Source: Gemmatimonadota bacterium (GTDB lineage Bacteria > Gemmatimonadota > Gemmatimonadetes > Gemmatimonadales > GWC2-71-9). From it: 64,000 nt of DNA. Below the pieces are notes generated by a model. It saw nothing but the letters and a program-made list of their open reading frames with translations. It had not been told where the DNA came from and ran no database searches. Positions 20,062-28,200 of the stretch are shown here, piece by piece. The stretch's first letter is position 1. Each line of letters begins with the position of its first letter. The position numbers and the translations under genes are program-made. Location: positions 20,068-84,067 of the forward strand of contig SHZT01000005.1 in the NCBI GenBank assembly GCA_009692185.1. Reading direction: 5' to 3'.

Positions 20062-20666
20062 GTCTCCCGCTTCACTCCGACCCACACCCCCGGCCCGCTC
20101 GCCATCCGCTCGATCCCTGGCGCTTCTCCCTTGTCGGATAATACGACGATCCGTTGACCCGGCAGGACAACCCGCGCCGCCTCGCTGAGCCATTTCTCGT
20201 TCGCCCGCTCGCCGCCCACGACCACGCCCCGCACCGAAGCCGTGCGAAGGGGAATGAAGCCGGGAGATTCCAGGAGCGAGAACATGGTGTCGGGGAAGAC
20301 GCCGTCCGGCGCATTGATGCCCACGAGGTGCACGTCGCCGAGGAGTTGGCCCAGGGCGTGCGCGGCCCGCGTGGCGGTGCCCACGAGCGCCACGTAGCCC
20401 CCGGGTCCGCCAAGTCCAAGAAATGCATGAATTGCGGCGGCATCCGGAGCGGCGGCGGTTCTATCTGCGTCATCTGTCATTTCTGTGCGATCTGTGGCCC
20501 CAAAACGCGCGACGCCCTTCTCTACCCAATACTCGGCGTTGCACACCGGACAACCGATCATGCCGCGCGTGATCCGGCGGTTGCGCATCTCGCCGGTGGC
20601 CACGACGAGGTGGCCATCGGCGTGGTCGCCGGCGCAGCGGAGGAGGTCGGTCAGTTCAATGAACAT
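20037..20666 (-). CDS. Trm112-like protein with Rossmann-like second half
   Basis: 209 residues. Residues 1-55 ([41 protein letters not shown]) look like a Trm112 zinc-finger domain, though only three cysteines are clear. Residues about 80-195 (GGYVALVGTATRAAHALGQLLGDVHLVGINAP, ARVVLPGQRIVVLSDKG) have a Rossmann-like pattern without a recognised family. Between them lies TEMTDDADRT, encoded by a short tandem repeat (20463-20497). Trm112 proteins usually support methyltransferases; this may be a fused version. Confidence 0.6.
   Translation of the reverse strand: MFIELTDLLRCAGDHADGHLVVATGEMRNRRITRGMIGCPVCNAEYWVEKGVARFGATDRTEMTDDADRTAAAPDAAAIHAFLGLGGPGGYVALVGTATRAAHALGQLLGDVHLVGINAPDGVFPDTMFSLLESPGFIPLRTASVRGVVVGGERANEKWLSEAARVVLPGQRIVVLSDKGEAPGIERMASGPGVWVGVKRETGKGKGEK
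20463..20497. repeat. degenerate short tandem repeat inside the Trm112-like gene
   Basis: Units ATCTGCGTC, ATCTGTCATTT, CTGTGCG and ATCTGTGG follow each other. The composition is clearly less GC-rich than the flanks. It encodes the linker between the two domains, so it may be an inserted repeat that kept the frame. Confidence 0.4.
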
Positions 20667-21375
20667 TCACCCTCTCCTCTGGCCCCCTCTCCCCTGCGGG
20701 GAGAGGGGCACGAACTCCGACGATCTGCATCACAACGTCGCTGGCGACATCGCGCGGCGATCGCATGGAAGAACGCTCCGGCAATCCGGGGTTCGCGACG
20801 CGATCAATCGTATCCCAGATCGCGGTATCGGTCGCCCCTGGGGAAAAGAGCGTTGTGCGAATGCCGGTTCCTTCCAGCTCGGCCGTCAGCACCTCGTGCA
20901 AACCCCGGACGCCGTACTTGCTCGCCGCATAGGCCGCGTTGCCCGGCAGGGCCACGTGGTCGGCCACGCTGCCGATCGTCACGATGTGGCCGGTGCCGCG
21001 TTTCTTCATCGCGGGCAGGAAGGCGCGGAGGATGAGAAACGCGCCGGTGAGGTTCACCGCGACCTGGTCGCGGAATTCCTCCGGAGTCGTATCCACCAGC
21101 GGTTTCAGAAGGAACGATCCGGCGTTGTTTACCACAATGTCCGGCACGACGCCAGACTCGGCGAGCGTGGCGGCGGCCTTGTCCACGTCTTTCTCGCGGG
21201 TCACGTCACAGCGGATATCGGTGCGGCGGTCGGTGCGCTTTGGCTTGAGGGAGCGCGCGAGGCGCACGATCCGGGCGCCGTCGGCTTCCAGCGCGTCGGC
21301 GATGGCCAGCCCGATGCCGCGGCTGGCGCCGGTGACGAGGGCGGTCTGGCCGGTGAGGCGCCCTATTCCAGCCAG
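20656..21375 (-). CDS. short-chain dehydrogenase/reductase
   Basis: About 239 residues. [16 protein letters not shown] is the NAD(P) loop, VVNNAGS follows, the active site is S..YAASK ([22 protein letters not shown]), all in the classical order. Substrate unknown. No ATG, GTG or TTG is placed to start it; CTG (21375) or ATA (21366, overlapping the folE stop as ATAG) are the only near-start codons. The last 20 residues ([17 protein letters not shown]) come from the hairpin repeat at 20684-20708, so the original C-terminus was probably shorter or different. Confidence 0.85.
   Translation of the reverse strand: MAGIGRLTGQTALVTGASRGIGLAIADALEADGARIVRLARSLKPKRTDRRTDIRCDVTREKDVDKAAATLAESGVVPDIVVNNAGSFLLKPLVDTTPEEFRDQVAVNLTGAFLILRAFLPAMKKRGTGHIVTIGSVADHVALPGNAAYAASKYGVRGLHEVLTAELEGTGIRTTLFSPGATDTAIWDTIDRVANPGLPERSSMRSPRDVASDVVMQIVGVRAPLPAGERGPEERVNVH
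20684..20708. repeat. CCCCTCTCCC hairpin repeat, copy A
   Basis: Perfect 11-base stem CCCCTCTCCCC / GGGGAGAGGGG with a TGC loop. It lies inside the 3' end of the SDR gene. Two related copies are at 54382-54424 and 58944-59028. Confidence 0.75.
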
Positions 21376-22016
21376 TTGCCGCCGTGCGCCAGGCGCAGGA
21401 ATTCGTCGCGGCTCTTCGCATCGTCGCGGAACGCGCCGCGGAGTGCCGAGGTGATGGTCTTGGAGTTCTGTTTCTCGACGCCCCGCATCATCATGCAGAG
21501 GTGGTAGGCCTCGACCACGACGCCGACGCCGTGCGGTTGCAGGACCTGCATCAGCGCGTCGGCCACCTGGTCGGTGAGGCGTTCCTGCACCTGGAGCCGC
21601 CGGGCGAACATGTCTACCAATCGCGGGATCTTGGACAGCCCGATGATGCGGCCCTTGGGCAGGTACGCGACGTGCACCTTGCCGAAGAACGGCAGCATGT
21701 GGTGTTCGCACATCGAGTAGACCTCGATGTCCCGCACCAGCACCATGTTCTCGTGGGCCTCCTCGAACACGGCGCCGTGCACCACGTCGTCCACCGAGAG
21801 GTCATAGCCCTTGGTGAGCCATCGCATGGACTCGGTGACGCGCTGGGGCGTGCGTTGCAGGCCTTCGCGTTGGGGATTTTCGCCGACCAGTTCCAGCATT
21901 CGATGGACCAACGAGGCCAGCTCGGCGCATGCGGCGCCTTCCAGGGGGCCGACGCGGACGTTGGTGTCGCCAGGCGTGGGAGCCGGTTCTGAACGGATTG
22001 GGCGGGGTGTCGTCAC
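21363..22016 (-). CDS. folE: GTP cyclohydrolase I
   Basis: 217 residues, normal size. Zinc and catalytic motifs are visible: [25 protein letters not shown] (Cys-His-His) and [13 protein letters not shown] (second Cys). [22 protein letters not shown] is also typical. It opens GTP to 7,8-dihydroneopterin triphosphate, the first step to folate. The downstream SDR follows with overlapping ends; it could be a pteridine reductase, but its sequence does not prove that. Confidence 0.95.
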   Translation of the reverse strand: MTTPRPIRSEPAPTPGDTNVRVGPLEGAACAELASLVHRMLELVGENPQREGLQRTPQRVTESMRWLTKGYDLSVDDVVHGAVFEEAHENMVLVRDIEVYSMCEHHMLPFFGKVHVAYLPKGRIIGLSKIPRLVDMFARRLQVQERLTDQVADALMQVLQPHGVGVVVEAYHLCMMMRGVEKQNSKTITSALRGAFRDDAKSRDEFLRLAHGGNWLE

Positions 22017-22059
22017 GGGATCCTCATCACGGTTGCTGGGGGAACGCTAGGCCCAGGAA

Positions 22060-22102
22060 CACGAACAAACAACCGCCGTTTCCCGAAGGAGCCGGCGGTT
22101 GT
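22060..22102 (-). terminator. probable Rho-independent terminator upstream of folE
   Basis: Perfect ten-base stem ACAACCGCCG (22069-22078) / CGGCGGTTGT (22093-22102), loop of 14. On the minus strand it is followed by TTGTTCGTGTT. It would end transcription coming from the GNAT/small-protein unit. It is about 200 bases past the last codon of that unit, so the gap could also hold a small RNA. Confidence 0.6.
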
Positions 22103-22305
22103 GGAGTGAAGCGGGGACGAAGAGGAATATTGAAGCCCAGTTAAGAACTTACCGTGCCCTCGCTACAGCGTCTGTCTTCCCCTCTCGGGGCGTGGCATCG
22201 GTTGGAGCAGCCGGGCCCGTAACCGGACATGTTGGCTCAATAGTTTGGTTCTTCGCCCCCACACCTGATTGTCTCTCGCGAATATGGACGCCGGGTTCCC
22301 CAGCG
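22103..22305 (-). other. 203-base gap between a small membrane gene and a terminator
   Basis: No reading frame here looks coding. On the minus strand I see GACGC...GCGTC (a stem with an 11-base loop) just after the small membrane gene, then unpaired mixed sequence to the terminator at 22102. It is either a long 3' untranslated region or an unrecognised RNA. Nothing matches tRNA, 6S or SRP RNA by eye. Confidence 0.3.
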
Positions 22306-22455
22306 TCAAGAATCAATGATGGCCTTGGCAATGAGAACAGTAGCGACGGCAAGCGGCGCGTGTGCCCAGCCGCTGTGAATCGCGGCCACGAAGGCCAGGA
22401 CGACCCAGAGCGCGAGACACACCGCGGCGGCGACGAGCGACATGCGCGAAGTCAT
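22306..22455 (-). CDS. 49-residue membrane protein
   Basis: MTSRMSLVAAAVCLALWVVLAF begins one membrane segment; the sequence ends with a second (HAPLAVATVLIAKAIIDS). Its ATG overlaps the stop of the GNAT gene (TGATG), which supports real translation. No family recognised. Confidence 0.5.
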   Translation of the reverse strand: MTSRMSLVAAAVCLALWVVLAFVAAIHSGWAHAPLAVATVLIAKAIIDS

Positions 22456-23432
22456 CAGATTTCCCAATTGGAGAAGACGGTCTCGCCTTCGGGCAACGCG
22501 GACTCCGGGAATCCCGCGATCGTCATCCGGAGATCGGTCCACCGCACCCGGTAGCCGCGCTCCAGCAATTCCCGGTACGCGGGAGTGTAGGCGGTTTGGC
22601 ACCGTACGGCGACCCGCCGCACGCGGAGCGACTGAGCGCAGGTCTCCAGCACGCCCATCAGGTTGCTGAAGCTCTCGGGCCCATCCGCGAAGAGCTTGAG
22701 TACTCGCAGTTCTTCCATGGGCCGGGACTCGGCCAGGGGCGCGGAGTGCCAGAGTGCGAAAGCGCGGATGCCCTCGTCTTCGATGATCACCGTGTCCCCG
22801 ATGTTCAGCTCGGCGGTCAGCTCGTGCTCGCGGGTGAAATCGCGCCCGGGGGCCGACTGTTGCAGGCGGTCGCGGCAGCGAGTGAGTGCCGCCTTGCGTT
22901 CCCCCGTTGGCAGTTCGGAGAGGCGAACGAACTTGGGCCGCAGGATTCGGGTGTTCGGCGTGAGGTCACAGGTCAGCGTCACGGTCAGGAAACCGGGCTC
23001 AAACCCTAGTCTACTATAGAAGCCGATATTCTCGACCGTTCTTGGCATGGTTTCCAGGCCGAGCGTGGTCACGCCTTTTTCCTTGAGCCACTCTATGGCG
23101 GACTGCACCACAGCCTTCCCCAGGCCGAGACCTTGGCGGTCAGGGCGTACCGCGAGCGGGCCCATCCAGCCTTCGAGGCCTGACGCGTGCGCAATGTTGA
23201 ACGCGATGAGCTTCCCGTCCTCGTCGGTCCAGACCATCGCGCCGTCGCCAGCGTCTTCCAGTGCGTAGCGCCAGATGAGCGGGTTCAAGGGCGGTACCCG
23301 CACGCCGACCAGCCCGTCGCGCCGATACCTGTCGGTGAACGCGTCGGAGAAGATCTTGTTGAGTGCCGGGAGGTCTGCGTCGGTGGCCCGGCGCGGCCCT
23401 TGGACGGCCTGGTCGGGTCGCCAAAGCTTCAT
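22455..23432 (-). CDS. GNAT acetyltransferase
   Basis: 325 residues, two halves. The first (about 15-150) is a clear GNAT domain: MGPLAVRPDRQGLGLGKAVVQSAIEWL holds the acetyl-CoA loop, then ENIGFYSRLGFEPGF. The second half (about 160-325) has a related but eroded pattern (FALWHSAP, RVLKLFADG, YRELLERGYRV) and may be a degenerate second domain. It transfers an acyl group to an unknown amine. It is divergent from the TolB-like gene with 117 bases between. Confidence 0.82.
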   Translation of the reverse strand: MKLWRPDQAVQGPRRATDADLPALNKIFSDAFTDRYRRDGLVGVRVPPLNPLIWRYALEDAGDGAMVWTDEDGKLIAFNIAHASGLEGWMGPLAVRPDRQGLGLGKAVVQSAIEWLKEKGVTTLGLETMPRTVENIGFYSRLGFEPGFLTVTLTCDLTPNTRILRPKFVRLSELPTGERKAALTRCRDRLQQSAPGRDFTREHELTAELNIGDTVIIEDEGIRAFALWHSAPLAESRPMEELRVLKLFADGPESFSNLMGVLETCAQSLRVRRVAVRCQTAYTPAYRELLERGYRVRWTDLRMTIAGFPESALPEGETVFSNWEI

Positions 23433-23549
23433 GGGGGAACGTTACGCGAGGCGGGTGGGGCGGGCAAACCGGGCATTCGGTCGATTGATCGGCAGGACGC
23501 CCCAGCCGCGCTTGACGTCCGCTTGACGGCCCCGACCCATACTGGCCCC

Positions 23550-24629
23550 ATGCTAACCCACTACGCGCCGCCCTCGCTCTTCGGCACACGGTCGCTCAGG
23601 CTCAGCCTCTCCGTCGGCGCATTGCTGGCAATGCAGGGCTGCGCTGACCCTGCCGGGCCCTCCCCCCTGCCGGAAGTCCACGGCAACCTGATTGCCAGCG
23701 CCGGGCCCATGGCCCTCACTTGGGCACCATCCGGTCGTGACGTCGCGTTTGTCTCCGCGGATTACCGGAGCCTGCTTGCGCACACCGTGCAAACAGGCGC
23801 CACGCGCCAGCTGTGGGTATCGACTTCCCTCACCGACCAGATTCAAGACGCCTTGTTGCCGGCCGACGGCGCGGAGTGGTTCACAACTTCATACGACCCC
23901 AGGTCGTCCACGGATCTCCAGCCCGTCATCCGCCGCCACACCGCTACCGGCTCGACGATCCTGACGAAGAGGGGCTACGGACTGCGGCTTAGCCCGGCTG
24001 ATGGGCGCGGCGTGCTATTGGCGCCCGGGGAGCCGCTGGTGACGTTCCTCGTGAAGCCGGACAGCCTGTTTCTGATGCGCCGAGGGAGTGAGCCGACATT
24101 CGTGGGAGCTGGCTGTCGCGGCCTCATCGCCTTTTCACCCGATCAATCACAGGTTCTGTGCCGGGCCCAGTTTGCGCCGTCAACGTTCCGGATCCTCCGG
24201 CTCGACCGGAGCGGCTCGGACTCTCTGGCTCTCCCCTCCGATGTCGCGGGTTCCTCAAACCTGTTCCGCTGGGACGAGACCGGGTTGCGTGTGGTCTACT
24301 ACCGCAACGGCGAGTACTGGCTCTACGGATTGGCAAACGGGTCCACTCATTTCCTGGCCCCCGCATCGTCCGGCCACGAGGTGATTGCACCCCATTCGTG
24401 GGCCTGGTCCGGCGACGGCAAGGCGATGGCATACTGGGCCACCGGCTATTGCCCGCCGCAAGGCCTTTGCCAGAGCGACTTGTTTGTGTTGGACCTCTCC
24501 ACCGGAAAGGCCAACCGTGTTGCCGTGCACACCGACACCCAAGGCAACGCGCGGGTGGCCTTTTCGCCCGACGGGACAACCGTTGCGTACTACATCAGCG
24601 GCACCGTGTATCTGCTCAAGGTCAGGTAG
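23550..24629 (+). CDS. TolB-like beta-propeller lipoprotein
   Basis: 359 residues. The signal LSVGALLAMQGC ends in a lipobox. The rest is a beta-propeller with WD40-like units: MALTWAPSGRDVAFVS, GLRLSPADGRGVLL, LIAFSPDQSQVLC, HSWAWSGDGKAMAYW, RVAFSPDGTTVAYY. These are usually binding surfaces at the outer membrane. A smaller broken relative is at 27676-28183. Confidence 0.8.
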   Translation: MLTHYAPPSLFGTRSLRLSLSVGALLAMQGCADPAGPSPLPEVHGNLIASAGPMALTWAPSGRDVAFVSADYRSLLAHTVQTGATRQLWVSTSLTDQIQDALLPADGAEWFTTSYDPRSSTDLQPVIRRHTATGSTILTKRGYGLRLSPADGRGVLLAPGEPLVTFLVKPDSLFLMRRGSEPTFVGAGCRGLIAFSPDQSQVLCRAQFAPSTFRILRLDRSGSDSLALPSDVAGSSNLFRWDETGLRVVYYRNGEYWLYGLANGSTHFLAPASSGHEVIAPHSWAWSGDGKAMAYWATGYCPPQGLCQSDLFVLDLSTGKANRVAVHTDTQGNARVAFSPDGTTVAYYISGTVYLLKVR

Positions 24630-24775
24630 GACGAGGACGTCCCTCCGGGCGCGCGACACCGTCTCCTTCCTTGCGCCCCGCACCATCCCTCTCGCAGGTT
24701 AGGGACGACTCTGGGGGCGGCAGCCATGAACTTCCCACGAATCACAATCGTCGGCCCTGACGGGGGGCCTTGCGA

Positions 24776-24800
24776 TACTTTGTTGCGTAAAGTACTTTGT
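24776..24800 (+). promoter_or_regulatory. operator-like palindrome and direct repeat before the DUF4173 gene
   Basis: TACTTTGT occurs at 24776-24783 and again at 24793-24800, 17 bases apart, and the second overlaps a perfect ten-base palindrome AAAGTACTTT (24789-24798). It ends four bases before the ATG. The low GC content stands out. It looks like a repressor site, but no regulator gene is nearby. Confidence 0.45.
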
Positions 24801-24804
24801 CCCC

Positions 24805-26280
24805 ATGCCTTCGACCCGAACGACCTCGGTCATTCTCGCTTCGGCCGTTGCGATAGGTGTGATCGCGGACCACCTGTTCCGTGCCCCCGAGTGGGGCGTC
24901 AACGTGGCACTCGCCGCCGGCCTGCTCGCCGCCGCGGGAATGGCCATGCCCAGCACCCAAGGCCGGCCCCCATGGGCCTGGCTCGCGGCCGTGTTCTTCG
25001 CGGCGATGTGGGCGGTGAGAGATGATCCGGCCCTGCTCCCGGTCGACCTGCTTGCCGCCCTGTCCCTCGCCAGCCTGCCGCTCCTCAGTGAGCGGAGCAT
25101 CCAGCTCCGCGCGGTTGACCTGTTCAACCTGCTCACCGCGCCGCTCCGGACTGCGTGGATCATTTCGTTCGGCACACTCGACTTCGCCCACGTCGTCCGG
25201 AGCCGGGCGTTCCCGGCCCGGGAGGGCACCGGGCGGGCCCGGGCCATCGGCGCGGGAGTCCTGGTAGCGACCCCGCTCGTCCTCCTGTTCGGCGCACTCT
25301 TCGCCGCCGCCGACCCGGTATTCGAGGTGGCGATCTCGTCCGTTTTCACCAGCAGCGTCGGCCCGCTCATTTCGCACAGCATTCCTGCCGGCGCCCTGGC
25401 GTGGGCCACCGCCGGCTACCTCTGGGTACTGGCGAAGCCGCCCCGGGCCGCATCAGCGCCCTTCGAGATTCCATCGATCGGAGGTCTCCAGGTCCTGACC
25501 CCGCTGGTCGCGATACTCGTGTTGTTCACGTTGTTCATCGGGGTCCAGGCCTCAAGCCTCTTTGGCGGCGCCGAGTTTGTCGAAACGACGACGGGCCTCA
25601 CGTTCGCCGAGTATGCGCGCGGCGGGTTCTTCCAGCTGGTGTTCGCCTCAATGCTGGTCCTGCCGCTCCTGTACTTCGCCCCTGCCATCGCCGGCCCGCT
25701 GGACGAGCGGGGCACGCGACAACTGCGCGCGGTCACCGCGGCGCAAATCGGGCTCACCGCCCTGGTGCTGGCATCCGCGCTCTGGCGCATGAGGTTGTAC
25801 GTCGGGGTGTACGGCCTGACCGAGGACCGCATCAACGGCACCGCCGTCATGGGCTGGATCGCCGCGACGCTCGGCGTGTTCGCGTTCACCGTCGCGCGCG
25901 GCCGGCCGCGCCACGCGGCATTCGGGTCGCTGGTGGCCGCGGTCGCGGTCCTCGCGACACTCAACTTGATGAACCCCAAGGCGACCATCGCCCGCTACAA
26001 CCTCGCCAATCAGAACGGCCGGGAGATCGATTTCGAGCATCTGGCTGGCCTGGGCGGAGACGCGGTGCCAATACTGGTGGCCGGAATGGACCTGGTCCCA
26101 TCCGGGTTGCGCTGCCGGCTCACCAATGACCTGAGAACCCGCTACCTCGCGCCGAAGGGCGACTGGCGCGGCTGGAACCTGGCACGCGAGCGGGCCCGGG
26201 AGGCCGTGTCCGGACTCGGGCCGGTGGAGGCCTGCCCGACGCCCTCCGGCCCCGCATCTCCCCGCCCCGACCAACAATAG
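24805..26280 (+). CDS. DUF4173 membrane protein
   Basis: 491 residues with about ten membrane segments. The AEYARGGFFQLVFASMLVLPLL block (about 271-292), LYVGVYGLTEDR and NLMNPKATIARYNLAN are typical of DUF4153/DUF4173 proteins. The soluble C-terminus carries ends such as DLRTRYLAPKGDWRGWNLARERARE. Function unknown; such genes are often under a regulator that senses membrane or cell-wall stress. A palindrome lies immediately upstream. Confidence 0.8.
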   Translation: MPSTRTTSVILASAVAIGVIADHLFRAPEWGVNVALAAGLLAAAGMAMPSTQGRPPWAWLAAVFFAAMWAVRDDPALLPVDLLAALSLASLPLLSERSIQLRAVDLFNLLTAPLRTAWIISFGTLDFAHVVRSRAFPAREGTGRARAIGAGVLVATPLVLLFGALFAAADPVFEVAISSVFTSSVGPLISHSIPAGALAWATAGYLWVLAKPPRAASAPFEIPSIGGLQVLTPLVAILVLFTLFIGVQASSLFGGAEFVETTTGLTFAEYARGGFFQLVFASMLVLPLLYFAPAIAGPLDERGTRQLRAVTAAQIGLTALVLASALWRMRLYVGVYGLTEDRINGTAVMGWIAATLGVFAFTVARGRPRHAAFGSLVAAVAVLATLNLMNPKATIARYNLANQNGREIDFEHLAGLGGDAVPILVAGMDLVPSGLRCRLTNDLRTRYLAPKGDWRGWNLARERAREAVSGLGPVEACPTPSGPASPRPDQQ

Positions 26281-26331
26281 CGGCCATGGTGGCGCCTTGC
26301 GCCCCGCGGCCCGTCCGCGGCACCTTGCCCC

Positions 26332-26877
26332 ATGGTGAACATCCAGACCTTGCCCGACTTGCCCGCCCGCCCCGTCGCGGTCACAATCATCGGCTGGCTC
26401 GCTGTGGCCTTCGGGCTCCTGACAGTCGTCTCCGGGGTTATGGGGCTGCTGGCGGCGGGTGACATGCCTCCCATGGCTGAGATGGCGCTGGACCCGAACG
26501 TCGCGTTCCCGTCCTGGCTCTTTAAGCACTTCTGGGCTCTCTCGGCGGTACAGATTGTCATCGCGGCTATCGGCGTGATCGCCGGCGCTGCGTTCCTCAA
26601 ACTGAGACCCTGGGGGCGGACAACACTCGAAGGACTCACCTGGTTCTGCGTCGTCTCCGCACTTGGCTTCGGGGGCCTCTGGGTAGTCAATGCCATTTTC
26701 ATGACGGCCAAGCTGCCCGCCGATCCTTCCCTCCCCGTCCCGCCCGGCTTGTTCGTCATGGTTGGCCTCGTGACGACGCTCGTCATGGCGGCTCCGATGC
26801 TGGTGGCCCTGTACTTCCTCCGCAGCAAGCCAGTTCGAGCCGCGATGGAGCCCGCGCCTGATGGCGCGGCATTGTAG
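26332..26877 (+). CDS. four-helix membrane protein of unknown function
   Basis: 181 residues. Four hydrophobic segments at about 17-42, 66-90, 100-122 and 137-161, separated by short loops (LLAAGDMPPMAEMALDPN). No recognised domain. It follows the DUF4173 gene on the same strand and precedes carbonic anhydrase. Confidence 0.7.
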   Translation: MVNIQTLPDLPARPVAVTIIGWLAVAFGLLTVVSGVMGLLAAGDMPPMAEMALDPNVAFPSWLFKHFWALSAVQIVIAAIGVIAGAAFLKLRPWGRTTLEGLTWFCVVSALGFGGLWVVNAIFMTAKLPADPSLPVPPGLFVMVGLVTTLVMAAPMLVALYFLRSKPVRAAMEPAPDGAAL

Positions 26878-26909
26878 CTTCCGCCCAGCATGACTACCCG
26901 GGCGATTCC

Positions 26910-27527
26910 ATGATTCCCGTACGCGACGCACTCGAACGCCTCCGCGAGGGCAACCGCCGGTTCGCCTCGCACGCGCGTGACTCCGAGGCACTGGTGACAC
27001 CGGCCCGCCGCGCGTCGCTGACGACCGGCCAGGAACCGTTCGCCATCATTCTCGGCTGTTCGGACTCGCGCGTGCCAGCCGAGATCGTGTTCGATCAGGG
27101 CCTCGGCGACCTGTTCGTGATACGGGTGGCCGGGAACATCGTCGCCCCGTCGCAGGTGGGCAGCGTAGAATTCGCCGCTGCGCTGTACGGCACCCGCCTG
27201 GTCGTCGTGCTCGGCCATTCCCAATGCGGGGCGATTCTCGCCACGCTTGAGCAGATTCGGCGCCCGACCGAGAACCAGTCGCGCAACTTGAGCTCGATCG
27301 TGGACCGCATGCGCCCATCGGTCGAGGGATTGCTGGCCACCGACCTCCGTCACGACCCAACGGCTCTGGTCAAAGAGGCCGTCCGAGCCAACATCCGGGC
27401 CTCGGTGGATCACCTGCGTCACGGCTCGGCGGTCGTCGAGCAGTTGATCCGGGATGAGGGGCTGCTGGTGGTGGGCGCGGAGTATTCGCTAGAAACGGGC
27501 CTCGTTGAGTTCTTCGAAGCGGGGTGA
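26910..27527 (+). CDS. beta-class carbonic anhydrase
   Basis: 205 residues. Zinc ligands Cys50, Asp52, His103 and Cys106 are all present (ILGCSDSRVPAEIVFDQGLGDLF and VLGHSQCGA). It interconverts CO2 and bicarbonate in the cytoplasm. The end (GLLVVGAEYSLETGLVEFF) is the usual last strand and helix. Confidence 0.93.
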   Translation: MIPVRDALERLREGNRRFASHARDSEALVTPARRASLTTGQEPFAIILGCSDSRVPAEIVFDQGLGDLFVIRVAGNIVAPSQVGSVEFAAALYGTRLVVVLGHSQCGAILATLEQIRRPTENQSRNLSSIVDRMRPSVEGLLATDLRHDPTALVKEAVRANIRASVDHLRHGSAVVEQLIRDEGLLVVGAEYSLETGLVEFFEAG

Positions 27528-27609
27528 CACGACGGATGGCGTGAATCCCGCCAGCAACATCCTTCCGAACTAGCTCCCGAATCACCCGTCCGGCCGATAT
27601 CGCCCAGGG

Positions 27610-27625
27610 GCTACGCCCCCGTAGC
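27610..27625. terminator. possible terminator after carbonic anhydrase
   Basis: GCTACG / CGTAGC stem of six bases with a CCCC loop, 83 bases past the stop. The following TTGCC is not a proper T tract, so the function is uncertain. Confidence 0.3.
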
Positions 27626-27675
27626 TTGCCTCCACGCCCCGAAATTGCCTGCCGACCCTGCCAGAGGTACCAGTC

Positions 27676-28183
27676 ATGGCAACTCGCACAGACGTTCCCG
27701 AGGTCCCTCCTACTCTGGCCATATACGTCACGTCCTTGCTGGACGGTTCGAGGGGAGTTGTTAGTTCCGGCACGTACCCGGCTGCCTTGCACTGGAACAA
27801 GGGGGGGGATCGAGATCCTGTATTGGCAGGATTCCAGGACCTCCCTCTTCGTTCGGAATCTCGCGACCAATACCGCACGCGCACTCGGGGTACTGGGAAG
27901 TGAATTTGGTTGGGGGTCTCCGGAAGGGTGGTCACCCGACGGCACGTGGGTGGCCGTTTGGACAGTGGGCCGTTGTCTCAGGTCGGTTCCGGCGGGCGGG
28001 ATCTACCAAACATGTGCGTTATATCCGTACACACTTCAGCTGATTGACGCCGGTTCGGGAACGAGGACGTCGGTGGGGCAAGGCAACTTCAGTAGCTTAC
28101 CGAGCCATCCTTGGTTTTCTCCCGACAACAAACGAATCGCGTACGTCGCAGGAGACACGTTGTATGTGAAGGATGTTCGGTAG
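27676..28183 (+). pseudogene. TolB-like propeller fragment with a poly-G frameshift
   Basis: The first frame (MATRTDVPEVPPTL..LLDGSRGVVSSGTYPAALHWNKGG) continues sensibly only in another frame (IEILYWQDSRTSLFVRNLATN..GWSPDGTWVAVWT..PWFSPDNKRIAYVAGDTLYVKDVR). The switch is at a run of eight G (27801-27808); seven would keep the frame. The sequence resembles the lipoprotein at 23550. The N-terminus lacks a signal peptide and the frame is closed upstream, so it may also be truncated. Gene remnant, or consensus error in a homopolymer. Confidence 0.6.
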
Positions 28184-28200
28184 GCTGCCCCGTGTCCGGC

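Noticed and set aside
22149..22352. 67-codon frame on the minus strand past the small membrane gene
   Set aside because: It overlaps the end of the small membrane gene in another frame, has no ribosome site and no domain.
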